From Sideroxydans sp. (GTDB lineage: Bacteria > Pseudomonadota > Gammaproteobacteria > Burkholderiales > Gallionellaceae), in NCBI GenBank assembly GCA_028710605.1, contig JAQTTU010000002.1, positions 367,613-431,612 on the forward strand: a DNA stretch of 64,000 bases, read 5' to 3'. Under the pieces are notes generated by a model. That model was not told the origin of the DNA. It was given only the letters and a program-made list of their open reading frames with translations, and made no database searches. The position numbers and the translations under genes were made by a program. This document shows, in pieces, positions 41,411-50,666 of the stretch. The first letter of the stretch is position 1, and the number at the start of each line of letters is the position of its first letter.

Positions 41411-41477
41411 AAAAGATTTTGATCTTCCGGCAGACGATCACAACACCTTGAAGATGCCCGTCTTTACTGGCTTCCGA

Positions 41478-41972
41478 TCAAGGTATGAGCGCCGCGCGCC
41501 ACGCCTGCAACTTCTCTTCGTAACGCATCCCCGCGTGCGCCGGGCTGGTGGACGGCAAGCGGTGGAAAGTCAGCGGCGGCAAGGTCTGTTTTTCCAGCAC
41601 GAACTTCCTGAAACTCTGTTCCGCTTTCGCGCCGTTGAAACACACGTGCGTGATGTGCGCATGGCGCGCGAAGAATGCGGCGAAGTCGTTCGCCGTTTCA
41701 GCTTTGATATGTGCATCGAGGCTGGACTCGCGTTCGCAACTGGCGAGCACATCCCACAGCGCGATGCCGCATGACTTCAGCACGGCCAGCCTTGCCTGAT
41801 AAGGGAGCGAAGGATGCGCGCCGACCAGCTCGCCCATGATTTTCCAAAAGGTATTGGCCGGGTTGGCGTAATACTGGTGCTGCGCCAGCGATTGCTTGCC
41901 GGGCATGCTGCCCAGAATCAGCAGGTGAGCATGCGCGATGCTGACCGGGGGGAAGCTGTGAATTGGCAGCAT
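41478..41972 (-). CDS. DNA-deoxyinosine/uracil glycosylase-like protein
   Basis: A 164-residue protein of the uracil-DNA glycosylase superfamily, close to the hypoxanthine-DNA glycosylase group: LLILGSMPGKQSLAQHQYYANPANTFW near the start and RLPSTSPAHAGM near the end. It would remove deaminated bases from DNA. The start MLPIHSF is chosen; longer in-frame versions run into the family D repeat and read PHPNPLPPAGEG, which is not protein sequence of this family. Confidence 0.85.
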   Translation of the reverse strand: MLPIHSFPPVSIAHAHLLILGSMPGKQSLAQHQYYANPANTFWKIMGELVGAHPSLPYQARLAVLKSCGIALWDVLASCERESSLDAHIKAETANDFAAFFARHAHITHVCFNGAKAEQSFRKFVLEKQTLPPLTFHRLPSTSPAHAGMRYEEKLQAWRAALIP

Positions 41973-42022
41973 ATTTTCATTCTGAGAGCTAAGAAAGAGA
42001 AATGGTCGCGCTTTGGGTTTAG

Positions 42023-42137
42023 TCCCCTCTCCCGCAGGCGGGAGAGGGTTAGGGTGAGGGGCGTGCAACTAATGCCCAATTGGTCTAAACGCACAGGCCC
42101 TCATCCCCAACCCTTCTCCCGCCTGCGGGAGAAGGGA
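42023..42137. repeat. Fold-back repeat family D, copy 2
   Basis: CCCCTCTCCCGCAGGCGGGA with GAGGGTTAGGGTGAGGGG, and the complementary half CCTCATCCCCAACCCTTCTC with CCGCCTGCGGGAGAAGGG. This is the copy at 18429 in opposite orientation. Confidence 0.88.
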
Positions 42138-42142
42138 GTTAT

Positions 42143-43297
42143 CTACAACAACCGCGACAGATCGCCGCGCAAAAATCCCGCCAGCGGTTGCTCCAAACCT
42201 TTGCCCAGCGCGATGACTTTGAACAACTCGCCCATTTCCGCCGGGCTGGTGAGTTTTTGCAATTGCGCGGACAGCGGGGCGAAGGTGCGCACATCGTCGG
42301 GCGAGACTTCGCCGAGAAAATCCATCACGCCATTATTGAGCAGGAAATGCGCTTGCGAGGTGTAGCCGAGGAAGTGCGCGCCGTGGTCGATGGCGGCTTC
42401 GGCGACGGCGGTGAAATCGACGTGGGCGGTGATGTCCTGCAAGCCGGGCAGATAGAACGGGTCGTCGTGCGCATGGTGGCGGTAGTGGCACATCAGCGTG
42501 CCGCGATTGCGCTGCGGGTGGTAATACTCGCTTGCGCCGAAACCGTAGTCGATGAAGATCAGCGCACCTTTGTCCATGCGTTCGCACAGGCTGGCGACGA
42601 GTCCGCGCGAAGCGAGCGAGACTTCGCTCAGGTAGTCGCTTGGCTGTTTGAGGTTGCTGGCGACATCGAGCAGCGCGGGCGTTTTCAAGGGGTGATTTTG
42701 CCAGACAAAATGGTTGGCTTTGCTGGTTACTCCGCGCTCCTGCACCTGACCTTCCGCCCAGAACAGCAGGTGCACCGGCAGCGCATCCAGCACTTCGTTG
42801 CCGATCACCGCGCCGGAAATTTTCTCCGGCAACACATCCAGCCAGCGCAGGCGCGAAACCAGATGCGGCAATTTTTCTTGCAGCAAAGTTTGCTGGCGCT
42901 GGCGCAGGTCGGCGCTCACTTCGAGGATGGAATAAGTCTGCGGCAGCGCATCGCGCCGCTCCAGTTCGCCCAGAATATCCAGCGCCAGTTTGCCGCTGCC
43001 CGCGCCGAGTTCGAGGATGTGCGGCGCGCTGTCGCGCATTACCTCGACCAGTTGCCGTGCCATGGTGCGGCCGAACAAGGGCGAGAGTTCAGGCGCGGTG
43101 ATGAAGTCGCCCGCTTCGCCGAGTTTGTGCGCGCCCGCCGTGTAATAACCCAGCCCCGGCGCATACAGCGCCAACTCCATGAAGCGCGAAAACGGAATCC
43201 AGCCGCCTTGCATATTGATGTCGTGGCGTATCAGTTCGCACAATTGCGCGCTGTGGACGAGTGCATCGGCAGAGGGGGCGGGCAGGTTGGCGGACAT
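42143..43297 (-). CDS. SAM-dependent methyltransferase, MidA/NDUFAF7 family
   Basis: A 384-residue protein with GGWIPFSRFMELALYAPGLGYY, GDFITAPELSPLFGRTMA and the SAM-binding LELGAGSGKLALDIL, which define the MidA/DUF185 family. The mitochondrial member NDUFAF7 methylates an arginine of complex I. In bacteria the target is not established. It is divergent from the folM-like gene. Confidence 0.9.
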   Translation of the reverse strand: MSANLPAPSADALVHSAQLCELIRHDINMQGGWIPFSRFMELALYAPGLGYYTAGAHKLGEAGDFITAPELSPLFGRTMARQLVEVMRDSAPHILELGAGSGKLALDILGELERRDALPQTYSILEVSADLRQRQQTLLQEKLPHLVSRLRWLDVLPEKISGAVIGNEVLDALPVHLLFWAEGQVQERGVTSKANHFVWQNHPLKTPALLDVASNLKQPSDYLSEVSLASRGLVASLCERMDKGALIFIDYGFGASEYYHPQRNRGTLMCHYRHHAHDDPFYLPGLQDITAHVDFTAVAEAAIDHGAHFLGYTSQAHFLLNNGVMDFLGEVSPDDVRTFAPLSAQLQKLTSPAEMGELFKVIALGKGLEQPLAGFLRGDLSRLL

Positions 43298-43342
43298 GGT
43301 CGGGTATAATCGAAAGAGGCACGAAGTTTAGTGGGGAATGCG

Positions 43343-44083
43343 ATGCAAGGCAAAACAGTATTGGTGACAGGCGGGGCGAAGCGCGTGGGCGCGGCTATCG
43401 TTCGCCGCTTGCATGGCGCGGGGGCGAACGTCGCGATTCATTGCCGCGCCTCGTTGCAGGAAGCGCACGTGTTGCGCGATGAGTTGAACGACAAGCGCGC
43501 CGATTCCGCCTCGGTTATTCAAGCCGACTTGCTGGAGGTTGCCAGCTTGTCGCGCGTGGTGGAGGAGGTAATCAAACAGTTCGGTCACCTCGATGCACTG
43601 GTCAACAACGCCTCCAGTTTTTATCCCACGCCGCTGGATAAAATGAACGAGCAGCAATGGGATGACTTGCTCGGCACCAATCTGAAAGCGCCGCTGTTTC
43701 TGGCGCAAGCGGCCATGCCGGAATTGCGTCGCCGCCACGGCTGCATCGTCAATATCGTGGATATTCACGCCGACTTTCCGATGCACGGACATTTGTTGTA
43801 CAGCGTCGCCAAGTCCGGCCTGGCCGGACTCACGCGCGCACTGGCGCAGGAACTCGCGCCGCAAATCCGCGTGAACGGCATCGCCCCCGGCGTGAACCTG
43901 TGGCCGGAAAGCGCCGCGTGGCAAGACGAAGAACAGCGCCGCAAAATCATCGCGCACACCCTGCTCAAACGCGAAGGTCAGCCGGACGACATCGCCAAAG
44001 CCGTGCAGTTTTTAATCGCCGACGCGCCGTATATCACCGGGCAGATCATCGCTGTTGATGGCGGGCGCTCAATCAATCTTTAA
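43343..44083 (+). CDS. Short-chain reductase, pteridine reductase/FolM-like
   Basis: A 246-residue SDR with the NAD(P) motif TGGAKRVGAAI, NNASSFYPTPL and the catalytic Tyr-Lys pair in YSVAKSGLAGL. The Arg after the glycine motif and the NNASSFYPT segment resemble pteridine reductases and FolM, which reduce dihydrofolate or dihydromonapterin. The ATG at 43343 is used; a GTG 12 bases earlier is possible. Confidence 0.85.
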   Translation: MQGKTVLVTGGAKRVGAAIVRRLHGAGANVAIHCRASLQEAHVLRDELNDKRADSASVIQADLLEVASLSRVVEEVIKQFGHLDALVNNASSFYPTPLDKMNEQQWDDLLGTNLKAPLFLAQAAMPELRRRHGCIVNIVDIHADFPMHGHLLYSVAKSGLAGLTRALAQELAPQIRVNGIAPGVNLWPESAAWQDEEQRRKIIAHTLLKREGQPDDIAKAVQFLIADAPYITGQIIAVDGGRSINL

Positions 44084-44126
44084 CAACCAAACCTCACCAC
44101 AGAGACACAGAGAAAACCAAACCTTT

Positions 44127-44200
44127 TCCCGCAGATTACGCAGATTTCACAGATTAAACCGCCCGAAATCTGCGTGAATCTGAGTAATCTGCGGGCAAGG
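44127..44200. repeat. Fold-back repeat family G, copy 1
   Basis: CCCGCAGATTACGCAGATTT and the complementary arm AATCTGAGTAATCTGCGGGC. It follows a partial family F unit. The second copy is at 50667. Confidence 0.85.
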
Positions 44201-44239
44201 TTTTGGTCTCATTGATTTTGACTTTGACATTGTAAACAT

Positions 44240-45085
44240 ATGACCGACACCACCTACCCGCTACATTTCGAACACCACTCTACCAACTTCAACCGCCTCA
44301 AAGGCCGTCTGGAAAGTCAGGTCGGCAAAGCCATCGGCGACTTCAACATGATCGAGGAAGGCGACACGGTGATGGTGTGTCTGAGTGGAGGAAAGGATTC
44401 CTACACGCTGCTCGACATTCTGCTCACGCTGCGCAAGCGCGCACCGATTGATTTCAAGATCGTGGCGATGAATCTCGACCAGAAGCAGCCGGGTTTTCCC
44501 GCCGATGTGCTGCCGAATTATCTGAAGAAGCTCGGCGTGGATTTTCATATCGAAACGCAGGACACTTACTCCATCGTCAAGGCGAAGATCCCCGAAGGCA
44601 AGACCACCTGCTCGCTGTGTTCACGCCTGCGGCGCGGCATCATCTACAAGGTGGCGGGCGATCTGGGCGCGAACAAGATCGCGCTGGGACACCACCGCGA
44701 CGACATGGTGGAGACGCTATTCCTCAACATGTTCTTCGGCGGCAAGTTGAAAGCGATGCCGCCCAAACTGGTGACCGACAAGGGCGAGCATATCGTCATC
44801 CGCCCGCTGGCCTACTGCGCCGAAAAAGACATTGCCCGCTACGCGCGCGGCATGGAATTCCCCATCATCCCGTGCAACCTGTGCGGCTCGCAGGAAAACC
44901 TGCAACGGCAGAACATCAAGGAAATGCTGACCAACTGGGAACGCCAGTATCCGGGCAGATCGCAAACGATTTTCACCGCCATGCAAAACATCAAACCGTC
45001 GCACCTGCTCGACGGCAACTTGTTCGATTTCAAGAATATGGAGTTGGGCACGGTGATTGATGAAGGCGACGTGGCGTTCGATTGA
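44240..45085 (+). CDS. ttcA: tRNA 2-thiocytidine biosynthesis protein
   Basis: A 281-residue PP-loop enzyme with [11 protein letters not shown] and two Cys pairs, [10 protein letters not shown] and [13 protein letters not shown], which bind an iron-sulfur cluster. TtcA thiolates cytidine 32 of certain tRNAs. Length and motifs are normal. Repeats flank the gene on both sides. Confidence 0.94.
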   Translation: MTDTTYPLHFEHHSTNFNRLKGRLESQVGKAIGDFNMIEEGDTVMVCLSGGKDSYTLLDILLTLRKRAPIDFKIVAMNLDQKQPGFPADVLPNYLKKLGVDFHIETQDTYSIVKAKIPEGKTTCSLCSRLRRGIIYKVAGDLGANKIALGHHRDDMVETLFLNMFFGGKLKAMPPKLVTDKGEHIVIRPLAYCAEKDIARYARGMEFPIIPCNLCGSQENLQRQNIKEMLTNWERQYPGRSQTIFTAMQNIKPSHLLDGNLFDFKNMELGTVIDEGDVAFD

Positions 45086-45109
45086 ACGCGTTTTGAAAAT
45101 GCCGATGCC

Positions 45110-45180
45110 TGGAGATGCCCGTCAATAGGCGATCTACGCTATGCGCTGCATGAAGATCGCCTATTTACGGGCATCTTCAC
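45110..45180. repeat. Repeat family C, copy 2
   Basis: GGAGATGCCCGTCAATAGGC-GATCTACG and the imperfect complement GAAGATCGCCTATTTACGGG-CATCTTC. Confidence 0.85.
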
Positions 45181-45230
45181 GAGGTATGGTTTTGAAAAAT
45201 TGCCGCAACCCCGTCATTCCAGCGCAGGTT

Positions 45231-45316
45231 TTGTAGGATGGGTTGAGCGCAGCGATACCCATCGCTTGTTGGGTGCCGAAAATTGATGGGTATCGCTGCG
45301 CTCAACCCATCCTACC
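45231..45316. repeat. Fold-back repeat, family I
   Basis: TTGTAGGATGGGTTGAGCGC with AGCGATACCCAT and the perfect complement ATGGGTATCGCTGCGCTCAACCCATCCTAC (given by its halves), with a spacer of about 23 bases. Together with the element at 45110 it fills the 240-base space after ttcA. Confidence 0.88.
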
Positions 45317-45325
45317 TCCCACCCA

Positions 45326-45784
45326 TCACAGCGCCGGATTCACCGCCACCTTGAAAATGACTTTCCTGATTTGCCCGCTACCCACCAGCGGCGCATGCGC
45401 ATCCTCCGGGAAGAAAATGCAGAAATGATCCGGCGGCACGGCCACCCACGAGGCGGGCGCATCGTGGAAAAAGCGGATGTCCTTCTCCATGCTGTGCTCG
45501 CTCACCGGATTCAAACAATCCGCCAACGGTTTCCATCCCATCTGTTCGTCGCCTTCCAGCACCAACTGAATGTCGATGTACCTGCGATGCGCCTCTAGCC
45601 GCGCCATCTCCTTCGTCTTAGCGGGTACCTGCTCGACGATGGCGATCAAATCATCACCCATGAGGTGGTAACGCCCCGGCGCAAGCGCGAACAAATCGGT
45701 GTCGCGCATGTAGTCGAAGGCGCGCTGGAACAGCGGGTGCAGGGTGGTATAGCGGGAGGATTGGGAGAGGGAGGAGAGGATCAT
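45326..45784 (-). CDS. YhcH/YjgK/YiaL family protein
   Basis: A 152-residue cupin-like protein with EAHRRYIDIQLVLEGDEQMGW, FFPEDAHAPL and KVIFKVAV, typical for the YhcH/YiaL (DUF386) family that includes EbgC. Members are linked to sugar or sialic-acid metabolism but are mostly uncharacterised. The start MILSSL is preferred over an upstream in-frame codon. No sugar genes lie nearby. Confidence 0.88.
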   Translation of the reverse strand: MILSSLSQSSRYTTLHPLFQRAFDYMRDTDLFALAPGRYHLMGDDLIAIVEQVPAKTKEMARLEAHRRYIDIQLVLEGDEQMGWKPLADCLNPVSEHSMEKDIRFFHDAPASWVAVPPDHFCIFFPEDAHAPLVGSGQIRKVIFKVAVNPAL

Positions 45785-45918
45785 GGCGTTTGCTGTGAAT
45801 GAAATTACCAGAGTCAATTATGTCAGCAAAAGTCACTTGCAAAAACAAGAAAAACTGATACAAGTGACTGACATGCTTCGCAATCACGCGACGCTGCATT
45901 GAAAATATCGGAGGCTAT

Positions 45919-46227
45919 ATGACAGACATATTTGAACAGCGATGCCCGCTGTGTCGTGGCAATGCCAAATATCAGTTTAAAAATTTTTTCCGTTTGAAAC
46001 ATTTTAAATGTGGCACGTGCAATGAGTATGTGATTTCAATTGATGTAGAAAGAGATTTATCCAATCACATACCACAATGTCGCACTGAGCTTTCCGTTAA
46101 GGCAAAATTTTCAGACGAAGAAAAAATTCTTGTGATTACTCTACCTCCTATTGCCTCTAAACGAGATGGCTTTGCATACCCTACTTTTAATGAAGAATTC
46201 GTTGAACGAAAAGTATTATTGAGTTAA
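45919..46227 (+). CDS. Small zinc-ribbon-like protein, unknown
   Basis: A 102-residue protein with two Cys pairs, CPLC at about residue 9 and CGTC at about 31, spaced as in a zinc ribbon. GGAGG stands a few bases before ATG. The coding region is much richer in A and T than its neighbours, and it lies between repeats, which points to recent acquisition. I do not recognise the family. The cysteines could bind a metal or nucleic acid. Confidence 0.65.
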   Translation: MTDIFEQRCPLCRGNAKYQFKNFFRLKHFKCGTCNEYVISIDVERDLSNHIPQCRTELSVKAKFSDEEKILVITLPPIASKRDGFAYPTFNEEFVERKVLLS

Positions 46228-46234
46228 GCGTTAA

Positions 46235-46274
46235 AGGCCGTTCATGGTTCGACAAGCTCACCACGAACGGCCTG
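46235..46274. repeat. Fold-back repeat family J, copy 1
   Basis: AGGCCGTTCATGGTTCGACA and AGCTCACCACGAACGGCCT form imperfect arms. Related units lie at 46315 and 46661, all around one small gene. Confidence 0.75.
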
Positions 46275-46304
46275 TAGAGAGCGGAGAATTTCCTTGGGCA
46301 CTCA

Positions 46305-46640
46305 CTACTCCTTCCCCGTTCGTCCTGAGCTTGTCGAAGGATGGACGGGCGCACCATGCCGATCAGTTCCCTTTGCCAAACGTGATACCTCCGCCCAATC
46401 TCCGCGCAACATCGCTTCCTTTTTCTTGCGACTCCAGCCTTTGATTTGTTGCTCGGCGGCGAGGGCTTCTTCGCGGGTGGGGCAGGCTTGGCTGAATACG
46501 AGTTGGACGGGCAGTCTTGTGGAAGTGTAGCCGCCGCACACACCCTGCTGATGTTCGGCAATGCGTTGTTCGAGCTTGTCGGTGTGGCCGGTGTAGTAGG
46601 AGTTGTCGGCGCAGCGCAGGATGTAAATCCAGAAGCTCAT
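46305..46640 (-). CDS. GIY-YIG nuclease-like protein
   Basis: A 111-residue single-domain GIY-YIG protein: FWIYILRCADNSYYTGHTDKLEQRI, with the two Tyr motifs and the conserved Arg, then a QLVFSQACPTREEALAAEQQIKGWSRKKK segment typical of the UPF0213/YhbQ-like group. The last 12 or so residues (HPSTSSGRTGKE) are encoded by a family J repeat at 46315-46346, so the original C terminus has been replaced by repeat sequence. The cellular target is unknown. Confidence 0.88.
   Translation of the reverse strand: MSFWIYILRCADNSYYTGHTDKLEQRIAEHQQGVCGGYTSTRLPVQLVFSQACPTREEALAAEQQIKGWSRKKKEAMLRGDWAEVSRLAKGTDRHGAPVHPSTSSGRTGKE
46315..46346. repeat. Family J repeat overlapping a gene end
   Basis: CCCGTTCGTCCTGAGCTTGTC then GAAGGATGGAC is the widely spread GTTCGTCCTGAGCTTGTCGA element. 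It overlaps the 3' end of the GIY-YIG gene. Confidence 0.75.
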
Positions 46641-46660
46641 GGAGTTTGACTCCGTAGTTG

Positions 46661-46717
46661 TTCATCCTTCGACATCCCTTTAGTCCTGAGCGAAGTCGAA
46701 GGGTCAGGACGAACGGT
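46661..46717. repeat. Fold-back repeat family J, copy 3
   Basis: CATCCTTCGACATCCCTTTA with GTCCTGAGCGAAGTCGAAGG and TCAGGACGAACGG; arms CCTTCGAC/GTCGAAGG and GTCCTGA/TCAGGAC. Confidence 0.75.
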
Positions 46718-46777
46718 TTGGAGGGGAGCGTCAGTTTATGAACACCTGTTTTTCGCGCGTCACGATTGGTGCAAGGT

Positions 46778-47260
46778 TTATTCATTGACCGCCCGAATCG
46801 TCATCGTCCCCTTGTACAGCCGCACGTCCATTCTGCCCAGGAACGACATGCCGAGCAGCATGTCTTCGCCCAGGTTGTCCACGATGATGGCGGCGACGTT
46901 GGTGGCTTCGATGCCGCCGAGTTTGACGCTGGCGAGGCGGGTCATGTAGGCGACGGTTTCGCCGTTGGCGGTTTGGGTGCGGGTGGCGAGTATGCTTTGC
47001 AGGCCGAGTTGGTTCGCCAGTTTGCGGCTGATGGATACGTCGGTCGCGCCGGTATCGACCAGCACCGGAGTTTTGATGCCGTTGATGAAGGCTTCGGCGC
47101 GGTAGTGTCCGCCGAGGTCGCGTTTGAGTTTGACTTCGGAAGTGCGGCCGATTTTTTCGGCGCTGTTGGGGTTCGCTTGCGTGTTGAAGAAATAGAGCAG
47201 CGCTGCGGCCAATGCCAGCCATATCGCAATGATGCCCAAGGTTTTGAGAGGTTGTTGCAC
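46778..47260 (-). CDS. Membrane-anchored retropepsin-like aspartic protease
   Basis: About 160 residues: one N-terminal helix (IIAIWLALAAALLYFF), then a retropepsin-type domain with the catalytic motif LVDTGATDVSI and GMSFLGRMDV at the second conserved turn. This matches the TIGR02281 clan-AA protease family. The start is uncertain: I use GTG at 47260, which avoids overlap with the diguanylate cyclase gene, but an ATG at 47350 is also in frame. No clear ribosome site is seen. Confidence 0.8.
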   Translation of the reverse strand: MQQPLKTLGIIAIWLALAAALLYFFNTQANPNSAEKIGRTSEVKLKRDLGGHYRAEAFINGIKTPVLVDTGATDVSISRKLANQLGLQSILATRTQTANGETVAYMTRLASVKLGGIEATNVAAIIVDNLGEDMLLGMSFLGRMDVRLYKGTMTIRAVNE

Positions 47261-47270
47261 GGGGCGAATA

Positions 47271-48497
47271 TCAGGAGAGGCTGGACAGTGCCATGTCGTC
47301 CGGCATGCCGCGTTCGGTTTGATGCGGTGTGGCGAAGTGGGCGGTTTCATTGCAGCCGACCCAGCGGTCTTTGCCGCTGTTTTTTGCCTGGTACATGCGC
47401 TGGTCGGCGATCTCGATCAGGAGCTGGCTGTTGTCGGCGGAGTCCAGTGTGCGTTCGGCGATGCCGTAGCTGGCGGTCACGCTGTTGCCGTCCGGGCGCA
47501 GTCCGAGGCCGTTGCCGCGCAGGCGTTCCAGCAAGGCGATGGCGGAGGAGTAGTTGGTGTTGGGCAATACCATGAGAAATTCTTCGCCGCCCCAGCGCAC
47601 CAGCGCGTCGCCGCCGCGCAGCGAGCCGCGTATGGCATCGACCGCGCCTATCAGTACGCGGTCGCCGAGGTGGTGGCCGTATTGGTCGTTGACCGATTTG
47701 AAGTTGTCGAGGTCGATGAAGATGATGGTCAGCGGGTTGCCGTTGCGTTCGGCGATGCTGAATTGCAGTTTGAAAATTTCTTCGCCGCTGGCGCGGTTGA
47801 AACAGTGGGTGAGCGGGTCGTGATGCGCCTGGCGCACCAGCGCGGCCATCAGCGCCAGTTGGCTCATGCCGGCCAGCGTGGCGGTGGCGGCGATCAGCAC
47901 CAGCAGCCAGAACGCGCCGATGTGGGTGTTCCAGCTCATCTGGTCGAGGTGCAGGGTCGCCACCAAGGCCGAGGACGATAATACCGGCAGGGAAAACACG
48001 ATGCCTTCCAGCGCGGTCAGCGGGAACACGCTCAGGCCCGCCACCAGAATGAACGGCAGGAAGGCGTAACCCGCCGCGATAATGGCTGCGCCGCCCTGAT
48101 TGTCGAAGCTGGAAAGTATCTGGTGGGAGTAAATGAAGAACGCGGTGGGAATGACGAACATGATGCCCAGCGAACGGTAGGCATCGCGCATGTGCGGCGA
48201 GCCCTGATAGGCCAGTGCCAGTGCAGCGAAGGCGGCGGTGGTGGCGATGCGCCCTATGCCCAGCATGAGCGAAAGCGGGTAATCGAACGCCAGATAATCC
48301 ACCGCGATCCATAGCGGGGTCAGCACCGCGAACAAGGCCGATACCAGACGCACTCTGGAGATAATCATTTGCGCGCGGTAGCGCGACAGCAAAGGCGGGT
48401 GCGCCGATGTGGTCACCACGCAGTTCAGCACATTGCCGGAGAAATTTCCGAGCAGGCGCAGGGCGAGCGAATTCAGGAATTCTTTGAGCGGTTGCAT
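47271..48497 (-). CDS. Membrane diguanylate cyclase (GGDEF)
   Basis: A 408-residue protein: several membrane helices (about 45-215) and a C-terminal GGDEF domain with the active signature GGEEF in VRWGGEEFLMVLP. RGGD stands exactly five residues before GGEEF, the inhibitory-site pattern, so product feedback is likely. It makes cyclic di-GMP. The ATG at 48497 is used; the ribosome site is weak and a longer start is possible. The membrane part should sense an unknown signal. Confidence 0.9.
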   Translation of the reverse strand: MQPLKEFLNSLALRLLGNFSGNVLNCVVTTSAHPPLLSRYRAQMIISRVRLVSALFAVLTPLWIAVDYLAFDYPLSLMLGIGRIATTAAFAALALAYQGSPHMRDAYRSLGIMFVIPTAFFIYSHQILSSFDNQGGAAIIAAGYAFLPFILVAGLSVFPLTALEGIVFSLPVLSSSALVATLHLDQMSWNTHIGAFWLLVLIAATATLAGMSQLALMAALVRQAHHDPLTHCFNRASGEEIFKLQFSIAERNGNPLTIIFIDLDNFKSVNDQYGHHLGDRVLIGAVDAIRGSLRGGDALVRWGGEEFLMVLPNTNYSSAIALLERLRGNGLGLRPDGNSVTASYGIAERTLDSADNSQLLIEIADQRMYQAKNSGKDRWVGCNETAHFATPHQTERGMPDDMALSSLS

Positions 48498-48599
48498 ACC
48501 ATCATCAAACCTTTTTCGGGGTGGTGGCTGAAAAAACTTCGCCACCATACCCCTCGCTATCCCGCCATGCAACGCCGTCCGCCAAACGGCAAGTTGAAG

Positions 48600-49148
48600 C
48601 TAGTCGCGCCCGGGGAGCATGCGCGTCAGCGTGTTGTCGCGCTTGATGTAGTGGTGATACAAGGCCGCCACCGCATGCAGGCCGATGAGGAAATAGCCCG
48701 TGGTGCCGACGACTTCATGCAGTTCCTTGATCTGCCCGGCGAGGTCTTTGTTTGCGCCGATCAGCGCGGGCAGTTCCAAGCCGAAGAAGGGGATGGGTTT
48801 TCCGGCGGCGCTGAGCAACAGCCAGCCGGTGAGCGGCATGCCAATCATCAGCGCATACAGCGCCAGATGCAGCAGCTTTGCGGCGAGTTCCTGCATGTGC
48901 GGCGGTTGCGGGCGGATGCCGGGTGTGGGGCCGGAAAAACGCACGGCGATGCGCAGCCACACCAGCGCGAAGGCCAGCATGCCGAGCATGAAGTGCCAGG
49001 TCTTCAACGCTTCGCGCGGATCGCTGCCTTTTTCGTACAGCTCGCGCAGATTGATAGTGGCATACACCGCGATGAATACAATCAGCATCAGCCAGTGCAG
49101 GCTGATGGAAAGTGAACCGTAACGGGTTGTTGAGTTTTTCCAGTTCAT
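48600..49148 (-). CDS. Cytochrome b561
   Basis: A 182-residue protein with four helices and the histidines expected for two b hemes (ISLHWLM, KTWHFMLG, KLLHLALYALM, IGLHAVAALYHHY). The family passes electrons from the quinone pool to periplasmic acceptors or scavenges superoxide (CybB). It stands alone, so its partner is unknown. Confidence 0.92.
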   Translation of the reverse strand: MNWKNSTTRYGSLSISLHWLMLIVFIAVYATINLRELYEKGSDPREALKTWHFMLGMLAFALVWLRIAVRFSGPTPGIRPQPPHMQELAAKLLHLALYALMIGMPLTGWLLLSAAGKPIPFFGLELPALIGANKDLAGQIKELHEVVGTTGYFLIGLHAVAALYHHYIKRDNTLTRMLPGRD

Positions 49149-49315
49149 TGCAAATCTCCTTCAGAGAAATTGTGTGAGCGATGGCAATTGAGTGTTGCCG
49201 ATGTAGCCGAATGCCTGCGGGCAGAGTGCGAGCATTCGAACATACCGGGAGGAAGCATAGTGTGCGTTCCTTAAGTCTGGCTTAATTCAAACACGCGGTG
49301 CTGGTCGTTCTTCGC

Positions 49316-50653
49316 CTATAGGAACCGCGCCACCATGCCCTGCGCAAAGTCACCCTGCAACGGTATGCGCACGCGATGCCCGCTGCCGGATGCGGTGGTG
49401 AGCGTTTCACCGTCGAGATTTTTCATCTCTTTCAATTCGACGATGTGGTTGCCGGAGGGGTGGATGATTTCCAGTTTGTCGCCGATCTGGAATTTATTTT
49501 TTACGTCGATCTCGGCCATGCCGTTGGCGCAGGCCACGATGTCGCCCACGTATTGCTGGCGGAAACTCTCGGAGTGACCGCGCATGTAGTTTTGTTGTTC
49601 GTGGGTGTGGTGGCGCTCGTAGAAGCCGTCGGTGTAACCGCGATTCGCCAGCGCATCCAGCGCACCCAGCAACTCAAGATTGAATGGTCGGCCTTTGACC
49701 GCATCGTCTATGGCCTGGCGATACACCTGCGCGGTGCGCGCCACGTAGTAGATGGACTTGGTGCGGCCTTCGACCTTGAGCGAGTCGATGCCGATCTTTA
49801 CCAGACGGGCTACGTGTTCCACCGCGCGCAAATCTTTGGAGTTCATGATGTAGGTTCCATGCTCGTCCTCCAGCACCGGCATCAGCTCGTCGGGATGATC
49901 TTTGCGCGAGATGACGTACACCTTGTCCGCCAGCGGGTGGCGCGGCTGGTTGCCGCATTCGGATAATTCGGATTCGCTTAATGCTTTGTCGAAATCGAAG
50001 TCGATCTTCTGGATTTCGCCGGTGTCGTTTTCCTCGGCGCTATCCACTTTGTAATCCCAGCGGCAGGAGTTGGTGCACGTGCCCTGATTCGCGTCGCGGT
50101 GGTTGAAGTAGCCGGACAGCAAGCAGCGCCCGGAATAGGCGATACACAGCGCGCCGTGAATGAATACTTCCAATTCGATGTCCGGGCATTGCTGGCGGAT
50201 TTCTTCAATTTCATCCAGCGATATTTCGCGCGACAAAATCACGCGCGACAGTCCCAGCGATTTCCAGAATTTCACCGCCGCATAGTTGACGGTGTTGGCC
50301 TGCACCGAAAGATGGATGGGCATCTGCGGCCAGCGTTCGCGCACCATGGCGATCAGCCCGGGGTCGGCCATGATGAGCGCGTCCGGTTGCATTTCAATTA
50401 CCGGCTGCATATCCGCCATGTAGGTCTTCACCTTGGCGTTGTGCGGCATCAGGTTGCTGGCGACGAAAATTTTTTTGCCCAGCGCGTGCGCTTCCGCGAT
50501 GCCTGTGCCCAACTCTTCCAGCTTGAATTCGTTGTTGCGCGCGCGCAAGGAATAGCGCGGCTGTCCGGCATATACCGCGTCCGCGCCGTAGGCGTAGGCG
50601 GTGCGCATTTTGTCCAATGTTCCGGCGGGCAATAAGAGTTCGGGTGATTTCAA
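49316..50653 (-). CDS. trhP: Peptidase U32-family tRNA hydroxylation protein
   Basis: A 445-residue YegQ-type protein with KSPELLLPAGTLDKMRTAYAYGADAVYAG at the start and the U32 signature ELEVFIHGALCIAYSGRCLLSGY, plus further cysteines. TrhP is needed for 5-hydroxyuridine formation in tRNA wobble positions. The start codon is TTG: homology begins at this residue and no better start exists. A family G repeat lies upstream. Confidence 0.9.
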   Translation of the reverse strand: MKSPELLLPAGTLDKMRTAYAYGADAVYAGQPRYSLRARNNEFKLEELGTGIAEAHALGKKIFVASNLMPHNAKVKTYMADMQPVIEMQPDALIMADPGLIAMVRERWPQMPIHLSVQANTVNYAAVKFWKSLGLSRVILSREISLDEIEEIRQQCPDIELEVFIHGALCIAYSGRCLLSGYFNHRDANQGTCTNSCRWDYKVDSAEENDTGEIQKIDFDFDKALSESELSECGNQPRHPLADKVYVISRKDHPDELMPVLEDEHGTYIMNSKDLRAVEHVARLVKIGIDSLKVEGRTKSIYYVARTAQVYRQAIDDAVKGRPFNLELLGALDALANRGYTDGFYERHHTHEQQNYMRGHSESFRQQYVGDIVACANGMAEIDVKNKFQIGDKLEIIHPSGNHIVELKEMKNLDGETLTTASGSGHRVRIPLQGDFAQGMVARFL

Positions 50654-50666
50654 TTTATTAAAACCT

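Noticed and set aside
41973..42068. Longer N terminus for the DNA glycosylase-like gene
   Set aside because: The extension is the translated family D repeat (PHPNPLPPAGEG) and not part of the protein family.
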